Source: Isochrysis galbana
Taxonomy: Eukaryota > Haptophyta > Isochrysidales > Isochrysidaceae
Length of the DNA stretch: 64,000 nucleotides
Direction: 5' to 3'
NCBI GenBank assembly: GCA_018136815.1
Contig: CM030936.1
Location: 4,106,474-4,170,473, forward strand
Shown here: positions 21,340 to 33,153 of the stretch, in pieces
How positions within the stretch are numbered: position 1 is the stretch's first letter
Layout: every line of letters begins with the position of its first letter
The notes under the pieces: model-generated
The model's input: only the letters and a program-made list of their open reading frames with translations
Databases searched by the model: none
Told to the model about the DNA's origin: nothing
Translations under genes and position numbers: made by a program

Positions 21340-21745
21340 CAATGGGCTCAGCGGATGACTGATTTCGACGAGGAGGCTAGAAACTCGTGTGTGTGTTCGG
21401 GAGGTACCAAATGACAAATGAAGGCAAACGACCTCTGCAGTCCGCTTCGTGACTTCGTGCCCATTTTAAATGGCCATTTTCGCCGACGATCCAAATCCAA
21501 CCGGATGCCGGATGGGGGACCGCACCAGACATCTTCACGTACAGGGGACACCCGGACAGCCACGTCAATCGGGACGGCCACGCGCCGAAGCCGCGTCGAA
21601 ATCAGCCATCCGTGGGCGCTCATGCGCTGGTTGATTAAATTAGGCACGCTCCCGCGAACGCCCCGAGAGACTACTACTAGTACTATTTTTATTTGGACGC
21701 GAGGTGAGATCTTCTACTGGTAAAGAAGTCTCGTGGTGCCGGTCG
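21340..21745. other. upstream region of NAA25
   Basis: Spacer between the LINE 5' end and the NAA25 start. No TATA box or repeat stands out. The frames at 21348-21723 show no domain. It presumably contains the NAA25 promoter and 5' UTR. Confidence 0.4.
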
Positions 21746-21747
21746 CG

Positions 21748-24700
21748 ATGGCCGAGGCGAAGCTGCGGTGCGCCTCCCCCCTCTCCTCCCCCCCCCTCTC
21801 TTCTCTCTCCTCCCACACGGTGGCCTTGGGCATGCGCTGTCACATGATTTGGAGCCCACCCCACCTGCCAGCCCCGTCCCCCTCCCCTCTGCCCCTTCTC
21901 ACGTCGTTTGTGAAGCTGTGAAGTGCCGTGCACTGGGGGGGGGGGGGGCGGGGGGGGGGGGGAAGAGGGGGGAGGGGCGGTTGTCGAGTGGCGTGGAGTG
22001 AGGCGGATGGGGGAGGGAGGATGGAGGTGGAAGCGAGCAGAAGATGGTACAGTTTAGGGGTTGGTACTAGTTGCCCTTTGGTGCATTTGACAACGGCTGA
22101 AGCTAGCTCGCTCTCGCTCTTCTCGTCTCAGTGTGCGCCCTCTCTCTGATTCCCACATCTTTCATTTGTCTTTGCAGAGCGATCTACGATGCGCTGGAAG
22201 CACGCAACCCGAAGCAGGCTATCAAGCTGTGCAATACGCTTCTTGCCAAGGCCAACTACCCCCTCGTCAAGGCGCTCAAGGCGCTTGCATTCGAGCGGGT
22301 GGGGAAGAGTGGCGAGGCGCTCTCACTCGCCCGCGAGGCTGTTCAGTCGCAGCAGGGCGATGAGACGACACTTTCGACACTCTCGATCGTTTTCCAAGCG
22401 CAGGGGCGGCCGGAGGAGATCACAGCTGCATATGTGCGCGCCTTTGAGCGGCGCCCCGACTCGGAAGAGATTGCGGTCCAGCTGTTCTCGTGCCATATGC
22501 GCGCCCATGCATATCCACAAGCGCAGGTACTTGCACTGAAGATGTACAAGAGCTTCGTAAAGAACGCGGCGTTGTATCTATCGTGGGCGGTAACCACGCT
22601 TCTTCTCCAAGCAGATGATCTTGCGCCTGGGGCGATTCCCGCCGTTGATACGGACAGTCGCAGTGATGGTGGAGAAAGAGGTCCTAGAGCGACTAATGGC
22701 GAAAAAGGTGAATCCGCCATGAATCCGCAGAGGATGAAGCTGCTCAAACTCGCGGCGGCCATGATGGGGCGAGAGGCTGTGAAGCACGAGGGCGACTTGC
22801 AGCTCCGCCTCTTGGTCTTCCGTCGTTTGGGTGATAATGCCGCCGCCCTTGCTCTCATTGATGAGCACGAGTCGCTATTCTGCACCTCGGCTGAGCGTAT
22901 CCGCACCAAGGCGACGCTGCTTGAAGCAGAAGGCCGATGGGAGGAAGCGAAGGCGGCCCATCGCGAGGTCCTGACGAGACATGCTTGTGATGACTGGCAC
23001 GCACATCTTGGATACATGCAAATGGCGGTGCGCTTGAGCGGCACGGCGGCTCGTGAGGATGTGGGGGCGCTACTCGACACTTTGCGCTCCGCATGTGCGG
23101 GGAAGGGGCGGGACGATGCCAGCCGAACACTTTGCAGTCCGAGTGAGGAGATAAGTGCGGTCCCGGGTACTGGAAGGGGCGTGTGGCTGGCTGCAGTTGA
23201 GTTGGAGAGCATATTGCTCAGCTCTGTGAGGCGTGATAGCGACAGCGGCTCTTTCTTGTCCACGGCATACGCACCGCTCACAGATGCACTAGTTTGCTAC
23301 TTTGAGCGATTTTCGCACAAGCCATCCTGTGTCCACGACGTTCTTCCGTATTTGCATGATCTCCCGCTAGATGTGGCGGCAATGCTAGTATCACGGATTG
23401 AATTGGCGATCGGTGCCGCCCCGTCAGCGGAGGCACAGCCAGCCGACCGACTAACGTGGCTAAGAAGGTTCGTCTGCGCATGCGAATGGCGGCTGGCTGC
23501 TGGCATAGGCTCCGAAGGGGCTGGGGCGGCGGCGGCAGAAGGAGTGGACATGGCAGATTCTCCGGTACAGGCTGCGAACGTCACCTCCTCGTCTTCTCTA
23601 CGTGGCCTTGCATCGTCTTGGCTGGCCATCCACGCTTCACACTTGCCCATCTCTGCTGGCAATGATCCACGTGAGAGGGGCCATGCGGATGTGTTGCCGG
23701 TATTGGCAGCAGAAGCAATCATGGCGCGCTCGCCCGTTGAGTGGTATTTCACGCCTGACAAAAGTCTCGAGGAATGGAGATTGCCGGATGGAAGTGCAGG
23801 CGCAGACGATATCCCAGGGGCTGCTCTACAGTGCGCTGACCGCGTTCCGTCCTCGCCGCGCGCCACGGACGTGGAATTAGCCTTGTTGGCAGCAGCGGCC
23901 CTCCAACAAGGGCTCAACGCATCGCCTCACAACGGTCAGATCGCTATGGCGCTTGCAACTGCAATGAATTGCATCGGTGCTCCCGTACAGGTGAGGGGCT
24001 GTCTCATATCCCCTCATCCACCAGCTCATCTTGCATTGTTTGCCGTAGCTTATTGCAGTGTACCTACATCGAGGCGTACGCGCCTTCTCCAACGAGCGGT
24101 TGGTACCCCGACCCCGCGACGCATGCGCATTGTAGGCCCTTCGTCTTTTCAAGCAAGCTGACACCAAACAAATCCAGCACCACTCACTGTCACACATCGT
24201 GCTGCCAGCCGCATTCGAACTCGGCGCTTCGGGCAATGTCCTTGCCATAAATCAACTAAGATACTCACGCCGATGGCAAGAGGATGGCATTAAAGACATT
24301 TCTGATTCCATGCTGCTCGCGCTCAAAGAGGCAAATCCGGCGCAGGTGATTGCAACATCTTGCTTGAACGCCGGGAACAGCTTCTCGCTCGCGGGAGACC
24401 TGCGGCGTAAATGCTTCGCGCGTCCTCGCTCTCCTTTGCCACTCAGCGTTTTTGGCTGACTATCCGTCCTGACGTTGGAGTTGATCCCTGTGGTCCTACG
24501 CACGCAACCAACTTTAGGTGCTCGAGTTCGCTGCATTCGAGCGTTGCATCCGCACTGGGTGGTGGTCCTCCCTCTTGTCGGTTCTCGATCTAATTGCCTC
24601 GTTATGCAACCTTGCCTCCTCGCCCATGAGCGAAAGTCGGGCTGCCTTCGCGAATATTTCCCCCTTGCTCGTCGACACATTTTCGTCCACATCTACGCAT

Positions 24701-25756
24701 GCGATGCCGGATACGATAGACCTTGAGTCGTTCGAGGCGCACTGGCCGTTAGTGAGTGCTGGGGGCGATCACACCAAGGCGATCTCACCAAGCCTACCAA
24801 ATGGCAGTTCTGGGGCGGCGGCGGCGCTCACGAGAGCGCCTCCTCCGGCTGTAATCGCGACTGCGCGCGCGCTGCGCCAAGCTTGGCTTCCACGCCGCCA
24901 ACGACTTCTCCGTTTCATCGCCTTGGCACTTGGAGCTGCGACAGTAGCTGATAGCACTATAGCTCAGGTGAGTGCGGCTGAACTCTTTGCCGCTGAGGCC
25001 TCGATGCGGGAGGCATGCGATGGGACTTTGTCTGAGGCGGCAATAAGCAGCCCGTTGCTTCCTCGAGGAGAGGAGGCATCGTGGGCTGGCATTCTAGCCG
25101 CTGCGAGAGTCACGCGTATTGTGATCGAGAACTTCGGAGAGATCGTGCAGGATCCCAAGCCTGCCGATGCGGTTGTTGACCAGATACAATTAGCTGTAAG
25201 ATCTTTGTCTATTGCCATCTCTGCCGCCACCGGCGCACTCCGCGAAGCCATGTGCGCAGCTGGCGGCTTTACGCCGCGGTCTCAGCGCCAACTAGCTCAT
25301 TTGGCAACGTTGGAGGTACCAGTGGTCTGCATCCTACAAGCGAGGTGCATGGAGGTCTTGTCCACCGCCGCATCGGCCAAAGCTTCTCGACGTCGAGCAG
25401 AAGCGGCCACGGTGATGAGCGCGCTTGCAGAGGCTGGGGCGGGGATGGGAACTGCGATGCAGGCACTCGCAGAGACACTCAATGGAAAGAAGGACACGGA
25501 TGGCACGTACACACCGGGGCCTGCTTCCGCCGCACGTTGTCTCATCGACGCGGGTGCACTAAACATGTTCCTCCCGCGAGTCGCGGAAGGAGCATGTGCC
25601 GGGAACGGGGTCGAGCTGCAGCCGCCGCCGTCGGAAAACGTCGCGCGCCAGCTCAAAGAGGCGCTGCGCGAGAGCGAGGGCGCTTGTCTGAGTAGATGTC
25701 GTGAAGCGCTGCAGTCCGCTGCCGTTTTTCTTGCTGCCGCCGGCACTCAGAATTAA
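21748..25756 (+). CDS. NAA25: N-terminal acetyltransferase B auxiliary subunit NAA25 (MDM20)
   Basis: Four exons: 21748-21767, 22178-23990, 24136-24345 and 24518-25756; 3282 bases, 1093 residues (human NAA25 is about 970). The joins are all in frame with GT..AG introns of 410, 145 and 172 bases. The join of exons 1 and 2 gives MAEAKLRAIYDALEARN, the family's conserved IYDxLDxxNxKxAI start. TPR-like helices follow (ALKALAFERVGKSGEALSLA; MYKSFVKNAALYLSWAVTTL). Exon 3 begins ALRLFKQADTKQIQHHSLSH, matching the family's C-terminal half. NAA25 holds catalytic NAA20 on the ribosome, and NatB acetylates proteins starting Met-Asp/Glu/Asn/Gln. Exon 1 is only 20 bases, and the first intron carries long G runs (21937-21962) that could hinder assembly or transcripts. 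The catalytic subunit is not in this window. Confidence 0.93.
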
Positions 25757-25759
25757 GAC

Positions 25760-27490
25760 GCTGAGCTCAGTTCAGCCGGCCAGCTACACAGATTATCGGT
25801 AAAATCGAGATCGAGATTGAGATGGAGCGAGATGACAAGAGGAGGAGGCCTAGTCCCACTAACAACGAGGATACTTGATGGAGGGATTTAAATTGAGACG
25901 CGAATGGATATTTTACGGACTACACTTGCACAACTAGGCCGGAAAAGCAGCCGGACTTTTGTGGAAGATGTCGGACGAGGGAATCAAAGCATCGGAGTTA
26001 CGGTTGCAATCTTCAGTGGGAGTTCAAGATGTCAAAGTCTAATGAAGGCGCCTCGCAGAAATCTTGCTCGGCCTGTGGCTATTACGGCCAAAACTCCGAC
26101 GCCGACGCGTGCGCACACGCCGCGAGACGATGTTCATTGGTTAATCCAATCCGGTGGCGGAAAAAGCATCGACCGCACTTTACACTGCATACTAGTCACT
26201 TGACAAGACAATGAATTTAACTTTGGGACTTTCGTACAGCTCTTGTCTCGTGTTTCTCATCGCTGGGGGCCTACACCTCTAGTATTAGGCCGGTCACTCA
26301 CTCTTTTTAACCACTATTTTCCACGTCCCCTCGGTGTCCAAGAATTCCCCAGCCCCCCCCCCCCCACCTGCCCCGGCAACCGTCTCCTCCGCCCCCCCCT
26401 CCTCCCCCCCCCCCCCCCTCCATGAACCCCCTGCCCCCCACGAAAAGCCATGGCGTCGGTGAGTGACCACCCTCCCGTTGCCCCGCGCGTGGCGGTCTAT
26501 GATTTTGGGAGAATGACACGGTCGTCCAAGGGAGGGAATCAGAGAAATGAATCAGGGTCACATCACTATACGAAATGCGGAGCTTCCAGGATGGGCAATC
26601 ACCCGCGATCGGCCAAAGAATGGCCTGGAGGGCTGGTGGGCATGGGCATGGTGAGCCCACACCTCTCGCGAGCAGTGTGGGGGGCCACTGGTAGGGGGCA
26701 TCCGGGGTCTTGAGGGTGGTACACACCCACACTGACCCATCCTCACCGCCCACGCACCGCAGGAATGCCTCGATGCATTTGCACTCAAGCCCCACTGCTT
26801 GGGCTCGCTTGACCTCGGCGAGCGTTGGGCTCGGACGCCCGGAGGTGGCAACTCTTCCTGGGGGCCGTACGACGCAATGAGCCGGTTGCGCCTGGCTGGG
26901 GCGTTCAGGGACGCAAAACTTAAAGGCGGCCTGGCCTAGGCCCAACCGTTTGCGCTACATAGCGAGAACAAAATTGGAAAAGTGAAAAAGCCGCGTTGAA
27001 GCCAGGAAATGAAGCCTCCACCTCCACGCCCTCTTTTTTTGGGGTGGGGGGGTTCAAGGGCAGGGGGGTCGGGGGAACTAAAAGTCTCTCGGGGTCCCTA
27101 TGGGAGAGGGGGGGACCAAAAAAAACCCGAACCTGAGGTTTCAGTCTATCGCATGCGGTCGATTAGTAGAAGATAGAAGTATTGTCTCTGCCTTCCTTTC
27201 TTTTTTTACCACGATGCACTTTCATCAACATGTGAAGCCCACAACGCCAGTCATAGCTGATCATAGATCGATTCGAGCAATGGTGGTCAAAGGCTGACTC
27301 ATGGGCTGAGATTCCACCCATGATAATCTATGTCATGGTGGGGTGTGGACACAATGAAATACCAATAGCGAACATGTTTGACGGCGGCCAACATGCACTT
27401 AGTAGTTTTACGCAATGTCCATCAGCGGTAGCCTGTGCCCCTTAGCCCGTACGCTGCTCAACGTATGGCATGGCGGTAGCAGTGCCTGCA
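25760..27490. other. intergenic, no assignable gene
   Basis: Lies between the convergent NAA25 and TAG-type glycosylase genes. It contains C runs (26350-26420) and G runs (27045-27115). A long minus-strand frame at 26945-26307 has no recognisable domain. A short plus-strand frame at 26029-26214 holds a Cys-rich stretch, KSCSACGYYGQNSDADACAH, which could be zinc-binding debris of a mobile element. Neither is called a gene. Confidence 0.45.
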
Positions 27491-27497
27491 AGACGCA

Positions 27498-28238
27498 TCA
27501 ATTTGGCATCCCACCAATGCGCAGGCTTGCCGCCTGCCATTCTGGTGTTCCAAGCGGGTGGTCAATGACCATCCCACATGACTGCATCAAGCTGTAGCAA
27601 ATCTTGGGACCCACAAATTTATACCCACGCCGTTTCAGCTCTTTGGACATTGCATTCCCTTCGTCGCTCTCAGTAGGAATCTCCTTGAAGCTCGCCCATT
27701 GATTCAGCCTAGGTGCCCCGCCCACAAATGACCACAAAAACTCGTCAAAGGCTCCATGGGGCGACGCAGCCTTGCAAGTAGAAGCCTCCGCAATGAGATC
27801 TAGCGTCATCCGCGCGTTATGGCGAACTGCCTCGATCTTGCCACGGTGACGCACGATCGCATCCGGTCCAGTACGGGTCGTGTCCTCGACAAGCATGGCT
27901 AGCTCATCATCCGACATCTCGGCGCACCTGCAGATGTTAAAGTTGTGGAATGCGGAGCGGTAGGCCTGACGCTTAGCGAGGATAGTGGCCCACGAAAGTC
28001 CCGCCTGCGCCCCCTCCAGGCACAACTTTTCGAAGAGCGGAACGTCCCCACGCTTCTCCCAGCCCCACTCGTCGCGCATGTACAGCCGGTACTCATCGCT
28101 CATCTTGCCGGCGAAGCAGCTCTCGAACCACATGCTCCCCGGCGGAGGAAGGTGCGCCAACGCGAGCGGATGGGCGAGACGCCCGCGCGTGCGTGCTGGT
28201 GAGCCGCGGCTCGCCGCTGGCGCCGCGCGTTTGGGCAT
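27498..28238 (-). CDS. DNA-3-methyladenine glycosylase I (TAG type)
   Basis: A single-exon frame of 246 codons; bacterial Tag is about 187. Family blocks are clear: YRLYMRDEWGWEKRG, then LFEKLCLEGAQAGLSWATIL with AKRQAYRSAFHNFN, and near the end SKELKRRGYKFVGPKICYSL followed by MQSCGMVIDHP. Tag enzymes excise 3-methyladenine from alkylated DNA. The first 35 residues are Arg/Ala/Pro-rich and may be an organelle-targeting extension; a second Met (MWFESCF, 28133) is the alternative start. Odd point: E. coli Tag binds a structural zinc through Cys4, His17, His175 and Cys179. Here the His17 position in YxDxEWG is Met (YMRDEWG), and the position of Cys179, four after the retained His, is Thr. The zinc site seems lost. 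Confidence 0.92.
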   Translation of the reverse strand: MPKRAAPAASRGSPARTRGRLAHPLALAHLPPPGSMWFESCFAGKMSDEYRLYMRDEWGWEKRGDVPLFEKLCLEGAQAGLSWATILAKRQAYRSAFHNFNICRCAEMSDDELAMLVEDTTRTGPDAIVRHRGKIEAVRHNARMTLDLIAEASTCKAASPHGAFDEFLWSFVGGAPRLNQWASFKEIPTESDEGNAMSKELKRRGYKFVGPKICYSLMQSCGMVIDHPLGTPEWQAASLRIGGMPN

Positions 28239-28639
28239 GTGACGAGAGGGAAGGGTGCGAAGAGGGAGAGGGAGAGAGGGCGGTGCGCGGGCACGCGGGC
28301 GGGAAGGGCCGGGGGGGGGGCGGGGGGGGGTGACCAGGAGAACTCTGATTCATCAAGCACCAACTACTTTAGACTTTAAGTTTGTCCCACAGATGTTCGC
28401 ACTAGGATGAGGTAAAGGTAAAGCACCAACTAGGCTCCTTAGGAGTTAGGAGGCCCGCGGGTGGGTTGCATTGCCATCACAGACCACACACACAGCACAC
28501 TCCGTACGTAGGCGGAAGAGAGCTCTTGCTCCCGCCCACCCCCTTCTCCGCTCTTCCGCACGCACCCTCTCTCTCTCCTGCGGTACGCGCCAGGTTACGG
28601 GTTATGCTAGCTGTTAGCGACTAGCGACAGGTCCCCCGA

Positions 28640-29330
28640 AGGTGCGGGCCATCAGAAGTCAAAAGTCCCAGTGCCAGTGCACCACCCAAAAACGGGAATA
28701 CATCGAACCAGAAGGCGTCTACATTTGTCCAAGCTGCGCCCGGACGCCCGGACATGTACATCGGCGACATTATCAGCGTGTGTCGAGTCGAGCGCTACCG
28801 GAGGGCTCTGGGCCACTCCGTCGCGAGCGGCACCGGCGGTTAGCGCGGCACTTTGGCCCTCCTCCCCGCCGGGAGTCGGGCGAATGAAATTCTGGATGGG
28901 GTCGGGCATCCCCATTTGGGTGTCTGGACTGGGAACGAACGGCGAACGAAGGGCTGTGGGGCGGTGAGGCGCTCCTAGCGGCCCTAGTGTGTTGGGTGTT
29001 GGGTTGTTGTAAGTAAGAGATTGTTAGACCTACAAAGAACTCTTCCCTCAGGGAGGGAGCCTAGGCTGCTAGAGTGCAGCGACGTAGCGAACAGCGACGG
29101 ACAACGAACCTGAGAACAACAGGATACACCGACTCACGAACACACCAGAATCATTCACCCAAACCAAGCAAATTATCAAGCAACCGCGACCCCAAATCCC
29201 CGATAACCCAAACACGTCGCGAGAAAGACGGAGAGAGAGAGCGAGGGAGAGAGAGACTCCGCAGCGACGGCCGGAGCGTGTCTCCCTTGTAACTTCCCAC
29301 GTGGCGGAGAGTCCGAAGGGGAGCGTCATG
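28640..29330 (+). repeat. interspersed repeat, copy 1 (second copy at 32410)
   Basis: Shared with 32410-32780: ggagggctctgggccactcc (one base differs), gtcgcgagcggcaccggcgg, gggagtcggg, atgaaattctgg, ccctcagggagggagcctag and cacaccagaatcattcaccc. An inverted fragment lies at 46895-46985. G and GA runs follow at 29220-29260. Confidence 0.8.
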
Positions 29331-29389
29331 TCGCGCGACCGCGGCGATCACTTCGGATACAGATCGCAACGAGATATCTTCGCGACGGA

Positions 29390-29745
29390 AGAAATCTTGC
29401 CGTTGAGCGTGAACCTTCTAGACGCTTCTAACGAACAACCCTGAGTAGCAACCAAGGGGAAGAAACACCAAAGGGGCCAAGGGCTTGCATGTAACTTGCA
29501 TCAAGGGGAAAGATTCCCTCACCTAAGAAGCGAACCTACACCGATCTCCAAGGGGAGATGGCAAATTAATTAATTAAACCTCAAATCTCGAGTGGATAGA
29601 GCAATCGACTCGCTCGCCAAAACCTTGACCGAGAAGAAAGAAGCAAGGACCTACAAGCCAAGGGTAGCGGACCTAGGGAATGTGAGAGGAAATTTCCGCA
29701 CGCCAACGCGAACGCCAAACGCGGGGAGTCAACGAAACCCTAACC
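29390..29745. repeat. interspersed repeat, copy 2 (first copy at 4655)
   Basis: Same order of blocks as at 4655-5065, with aattaattaattaaacctc and a cgagtggatagagcaa phrase. The element directly follows the previous repeat, so repeats are stacked here. Confidence 0.85.
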
Positions 29746-29879
29746 AGGCTCTCCTCCGCTCCCGCCGCTCCCGCCGCGCCTACCGCCCGATCGGACGACC
29801 CTTTCCGTCTCTTCGCATATTACGCATTTCGAGCGCCAGTGGTCACGCGTCACGCTCGATCCGCCAAAGGCTCTTGATA

Positions 29880-30250
29880 GTCGGCTGAGGGGGCAGAGGA
29901 GACCGGGGATTGAGGCCCCGAACTCTCCCTCGCCGACGCTCTCTTGAGCCACGGGACCCCCACGCCCCACGCCGTGCGCACCTGTCTACTTGTTTACCAG
30001 GCGGGGAGGTGGAGGGGGTTGAAGCGCAATGGGCTGTCGGTGGCGGGTCAAGGCGTGCAAACTAAGCGAGCATGCGGGGAGAGTCTGGATCGTTAGTGCA
30101 GTCTGGCCATGCATGCTGCATGCCATAGCCACAGCAAGGCGGGGGTCAGGGCGGTAGCGGTCGCGGGTCCTTCTCCACAGCGCAGGGAGGAGTGGACCTG
30201 GAGCGGGGGCTCGTGCCCCGCCATGAATGAAATAAGTATGAACCTATTTT
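29880..30250 (+). repeat. hairpin-ended repeat, family A, decayed copy
   Basis: Retains ctgagggggcagaggag, cacctgtctacttgtttacc, gcgggggctcgtgccccgc (the inner foldback) and a degraded end, aataagtatgaacctatt, followed by T and G runs. Confidence 0.65.
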
Positions 30251-30614
30251 TTTTGGGGGGGGGGGGGGATATATCGAATTGTGTTGGGTGTCCTAGCCGC
30301 ATCCAAAGCACGGAGTCTGCCGCTACGAAGCATGAGGCCCGCCTGTTGGCGCAATCCGCAGCGCCGCTAATGCTGGCTCCTACGCTCAACTTGTGAGCCA
30401 CATATGAGGCCGCTCATCTCTCATCTAGGGCGGTAGGGCTGGAGCTCCACGCGACGATCATCTCATGGGAGGATAGGAATGGTCGCTGCGCGCCATTTCC
30501 GTAGGAAAGAATACAGAGTGCCTTATCGTAGCCCACCATCTGCCTTCAAGGCTCAAGAGGCGTGACAACTTTACGAAGTCGCTTGTCAGCCAATGCTGAC
30601 GCCAACAGAGGCGA

Positions 30615-32097
30615 CTATGCATCCATTTCTGCCTCTGCGACAGTCTGCCTGCGCCTCTTGCGTCCAATGCTGTCATTACCAATTGCAGGCCCATCCGCCC
30701 CTTCATGTTGCTTTGCGTCTTGCTCATTTGGTGCCCCGTCACATGTTGCATCTCTGGCCATAATAGGCCACGAGGGATGTAAACCATAGCGCTCTTGCCC
30801 TTTTGACCACCACCAAGGTGGCCGGTTGCCTTGTGGCGGCCCATGCGCACACGCATCGAGCTCCGACTGAATCGCCCGGGCGCGCTGCATCAGCACGTCG
30901 TCACTCTTGGCTAGAGCAGAGTTGTCCTCATGTGGGCATGGGCTAGCGCTAGTGGTTAGCTGCTGACTTGGGCAGGCAGAAGATTCAGACGCTGCCGGAG
31001 CCTCCACAGCTCCGTGAGCGACATCAGAGACATCGACGGTGTGCGCCACAACGCGAACACGTTCGTCGACGCCGCCTCTTCCGGCACCACCGTTTATCAG
31101 TGCGCGCCAATCGGAGAAGATGAATGAGAAGATGCGGACCTGAATGTGGGGGGAAGGGGAGCAGCCAAGTCGCGCAGCCTTTGCGAGGTGTAAAGGACGG
31201 CAAGGTATCATGCGCAAGATTCAGATATATGCGCAGCCGCTGAGGAGGGCTTCGAGCCTCTCGAAAAAAATACAACTATCATAGACGTCGCACCGTAACC
31301 TCCGCCATCTGAGGAGAGGTGATGACGACGACTTCGCCAAATCTTGTGAGCGAGCGCTGCCGTTTGGCGAGCGCTTTGGCGTGTAGAGCAGTCTCCCACA
31401 AATTGCCGAATTCGGCGCTACTCTCCTTAAGTAAGGCCTCGACCTGAGGAGATGCAGGCGGGAAGACGGGCCCGTCAGGCTCCCAGATAAGGGATTGAGG
31501 TAATCCTCCCGTTGTGAGCACGTCAGCAATGGAGCAGAGCACGCGCTGTGCGGCGTGAGGCGAGGCGAAAGGGCACGGGGCTGCCTCTCTTACCCGGCGG
31601 CCGGGACCAAAGGCATCGATGCCGCCTGGCATGCGTGCGACCACTTGCGTCATCATCTGTGCGGCGGTCGCATTGGCTCCTGCAGCGCAGATGACGACTG
31701 ACCGTTGTACCTCACCTGTCAGCTTGACTGCTGCATCGACACCCTTCGCAAGCTGCGGCGGGAGGGCATCCGCCGCTCCGCCGCGCGCCCAGCGCGGCGG
31801 TGCGTGCTCCACCAGCCCGTCCGCCTCCACCACCACAAGCGTCGCGAACGGCTGGCCGGGCTGGTCTCCCTTTGGAAGGAAGCGGCCGCCGCCAGGGATG
31901 GACTTCCAGACCGAAGGCGCGTGGCAGGGGGCTGTGCGCAAGGCGAGATCGACGGGCGAAGGCGCAGAGAGAGAAACTTCCTGCCCGCCATCCTGTTCCA
32001 TCGTCGACAGCGCTGCCGGCCGAGCGAGCGGGCGCGTGGCGGCAGAGGGACTCTCCGCCGCCATCGCACGCACGCCGCCGCCACCGCCGTCTGCCAT
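30615..32097 (-). CDS. unknown protein, two exons proposed
   Basis: Exon 1 (32097-31300) is Ala-rich, with SVVICAAGANATAAQMMTQV, VREAAPCPFASPHAAQRVLC and FGEVVVITSPQMAE. Exon 2 (31139-30615) begins VRIFSFIFSDWRALINGG and ends with a basic KRRRQTVAEAEMDA. The intron 31299-31140 is GT..CAG and keeps phase 0; together 440 residues. The TRFGEVVVITS and VRIFSFIF strands read like neighbouring beta strands of one alpha/beta fold, for example a von Willebrand A-type domain, but I do not recognise the family. The start is the first Met after a stop. A tail near 30860-30960 is polar and probably disordered. Confidence 0.6.
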
Positions 32098-32249
32098 GTG
32101 TCAATGGGTTTCGTGAACACGTAGATTTCGACTAAAGCTCGATGTGATGATATAATAAAAGATCAAAAGATGAGGAGGTGCACCCGAGGAGACAAAAAGG
32201 AGAACAGGACGGACGGATCCGTCAGAGTTTTCTTGTCTGCGCTTGTTTA

Positions 32250-32395
32250 ACCCTAGTGCTGAGGGACCGCAGCCCTCGACGGCAATGGAGCCCCCACCTC
32301 CACCTCGCGATGGGGGTATGCGCGGTTGGTGCATGGCTCGTCCGATCTATGTGGCAAGGTGTGCTAGCGAACAAGAACGATACAACATAGTAGTA
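32250..32395 (+). repeat. short interspersed repeat (also at 49640)
   Basis: Both copies share aaccytagtgctg, gggaccg, ggagccccyac, cgcgatgggggt and gcgcggttgg(t/c)gcatggctcg. About 140 bases, same orientation. Confidence 0.75.
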
Positions 32396-32409
32396 CAACG
32401 ACAATTGTC

Positions 32410-32780
32410 GAAGTCGAGCGCAACCGGAGGGCTCTGAGCCACTCCGTCGCGAGCGGCACCGGCGGCTAGCGCGGCGCTGTGGCCCTCCTCCCCACCGGGA
32501 GTCGGGTGAATGAAATTCTGGGTGATGTCGGGCAACTCCATTTGGGTTTTGGACTGGGGACGAACGGTGAACGAAGGGCGGTGGGGCGGCAAGGCGCTCC
32601 TAGCGGCCCTACCTAGAGTGATGGATAGTAAGAGATGGTTAGACCTACAAAGAACCTTTCCCTCAGGGAGGGAGCCTAGGCTGCTTGAGTGCAGCGACGC
32701 AGCGAACAACGAAGGACAATGATGCTGAAAACAACAGGATACACTGACTCACGAGCACACACCAGAATCATTCACCCGTC
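32410..32780 (+). repeat. interspersed repeat, copy 2 (first copy at 28640)
   Basis: See the entry at 28640. This copy directly follows the short repeat at 32250, which suggests a composite or nested insertion. Confidence 0.8.
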
Positions 32781-32784
32781 GATC

Positions 32785-33053
32785 CTGACAGAGGCTAATT
32801 GGAACGCTGATAGGCATATGGGGTGGCGATTTAGTTCAGCTGAGCTCAAGAAGTGTGGTCTATAACATTTGGCTGAGTATAGGCTATCAATGTGTTAGTG
32901 CAACCTAGCCCATTTTTTGCGGTTTATAGGGCAAAATCATGAAAAAACGAACAAAATAAAATACTTTTAACGATAGTAAGTGGGGAAAACAAAACGAGCA
33001 CTATTACGTATTGAGAACGACATTCACGTACTCATTTTCAGTCTGTCCGTTTC
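32785..33053. other. AT-richer spacer, no gene
   Basis: Lower-GC sequence with gaaaaaacgaacaaaataaa, running into the second gap. Nothing else visible. Confidence 0.5.
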
Positions 33054-33153
33054 NNNNNNNNNNNNNNNNNNNNNNNNNNNNNNNNNNNNNNNNNNNNNNN
33101 NNNNNNNNNNNNNNNNNNNNNNNNNNNNNNNNNNNNNNNNNNNNNNNNNNNNN
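33054..33153. other. assembly gap (100 N)
   Basis: Exactly 100 Ns. The flanking sequence to about 33350 is purine-rich (gagagaggag), which probably caused the break. Confidence 0.99.

Noticed and set aside
22343-23281. 312-codon minus-strand frame
   Set aside because: Antisense shadow of NAA25 exon 2, which has clear family motifs on the plus strand.
22131-24161. NAA25 as a single 676-codon frame starting at 22131
   Set aside because: The first residues (CALSLIPTSFICLC) are intron sequence ending in tttgcag, and the frame after 23990 is intron. Splicing restores family motifs.
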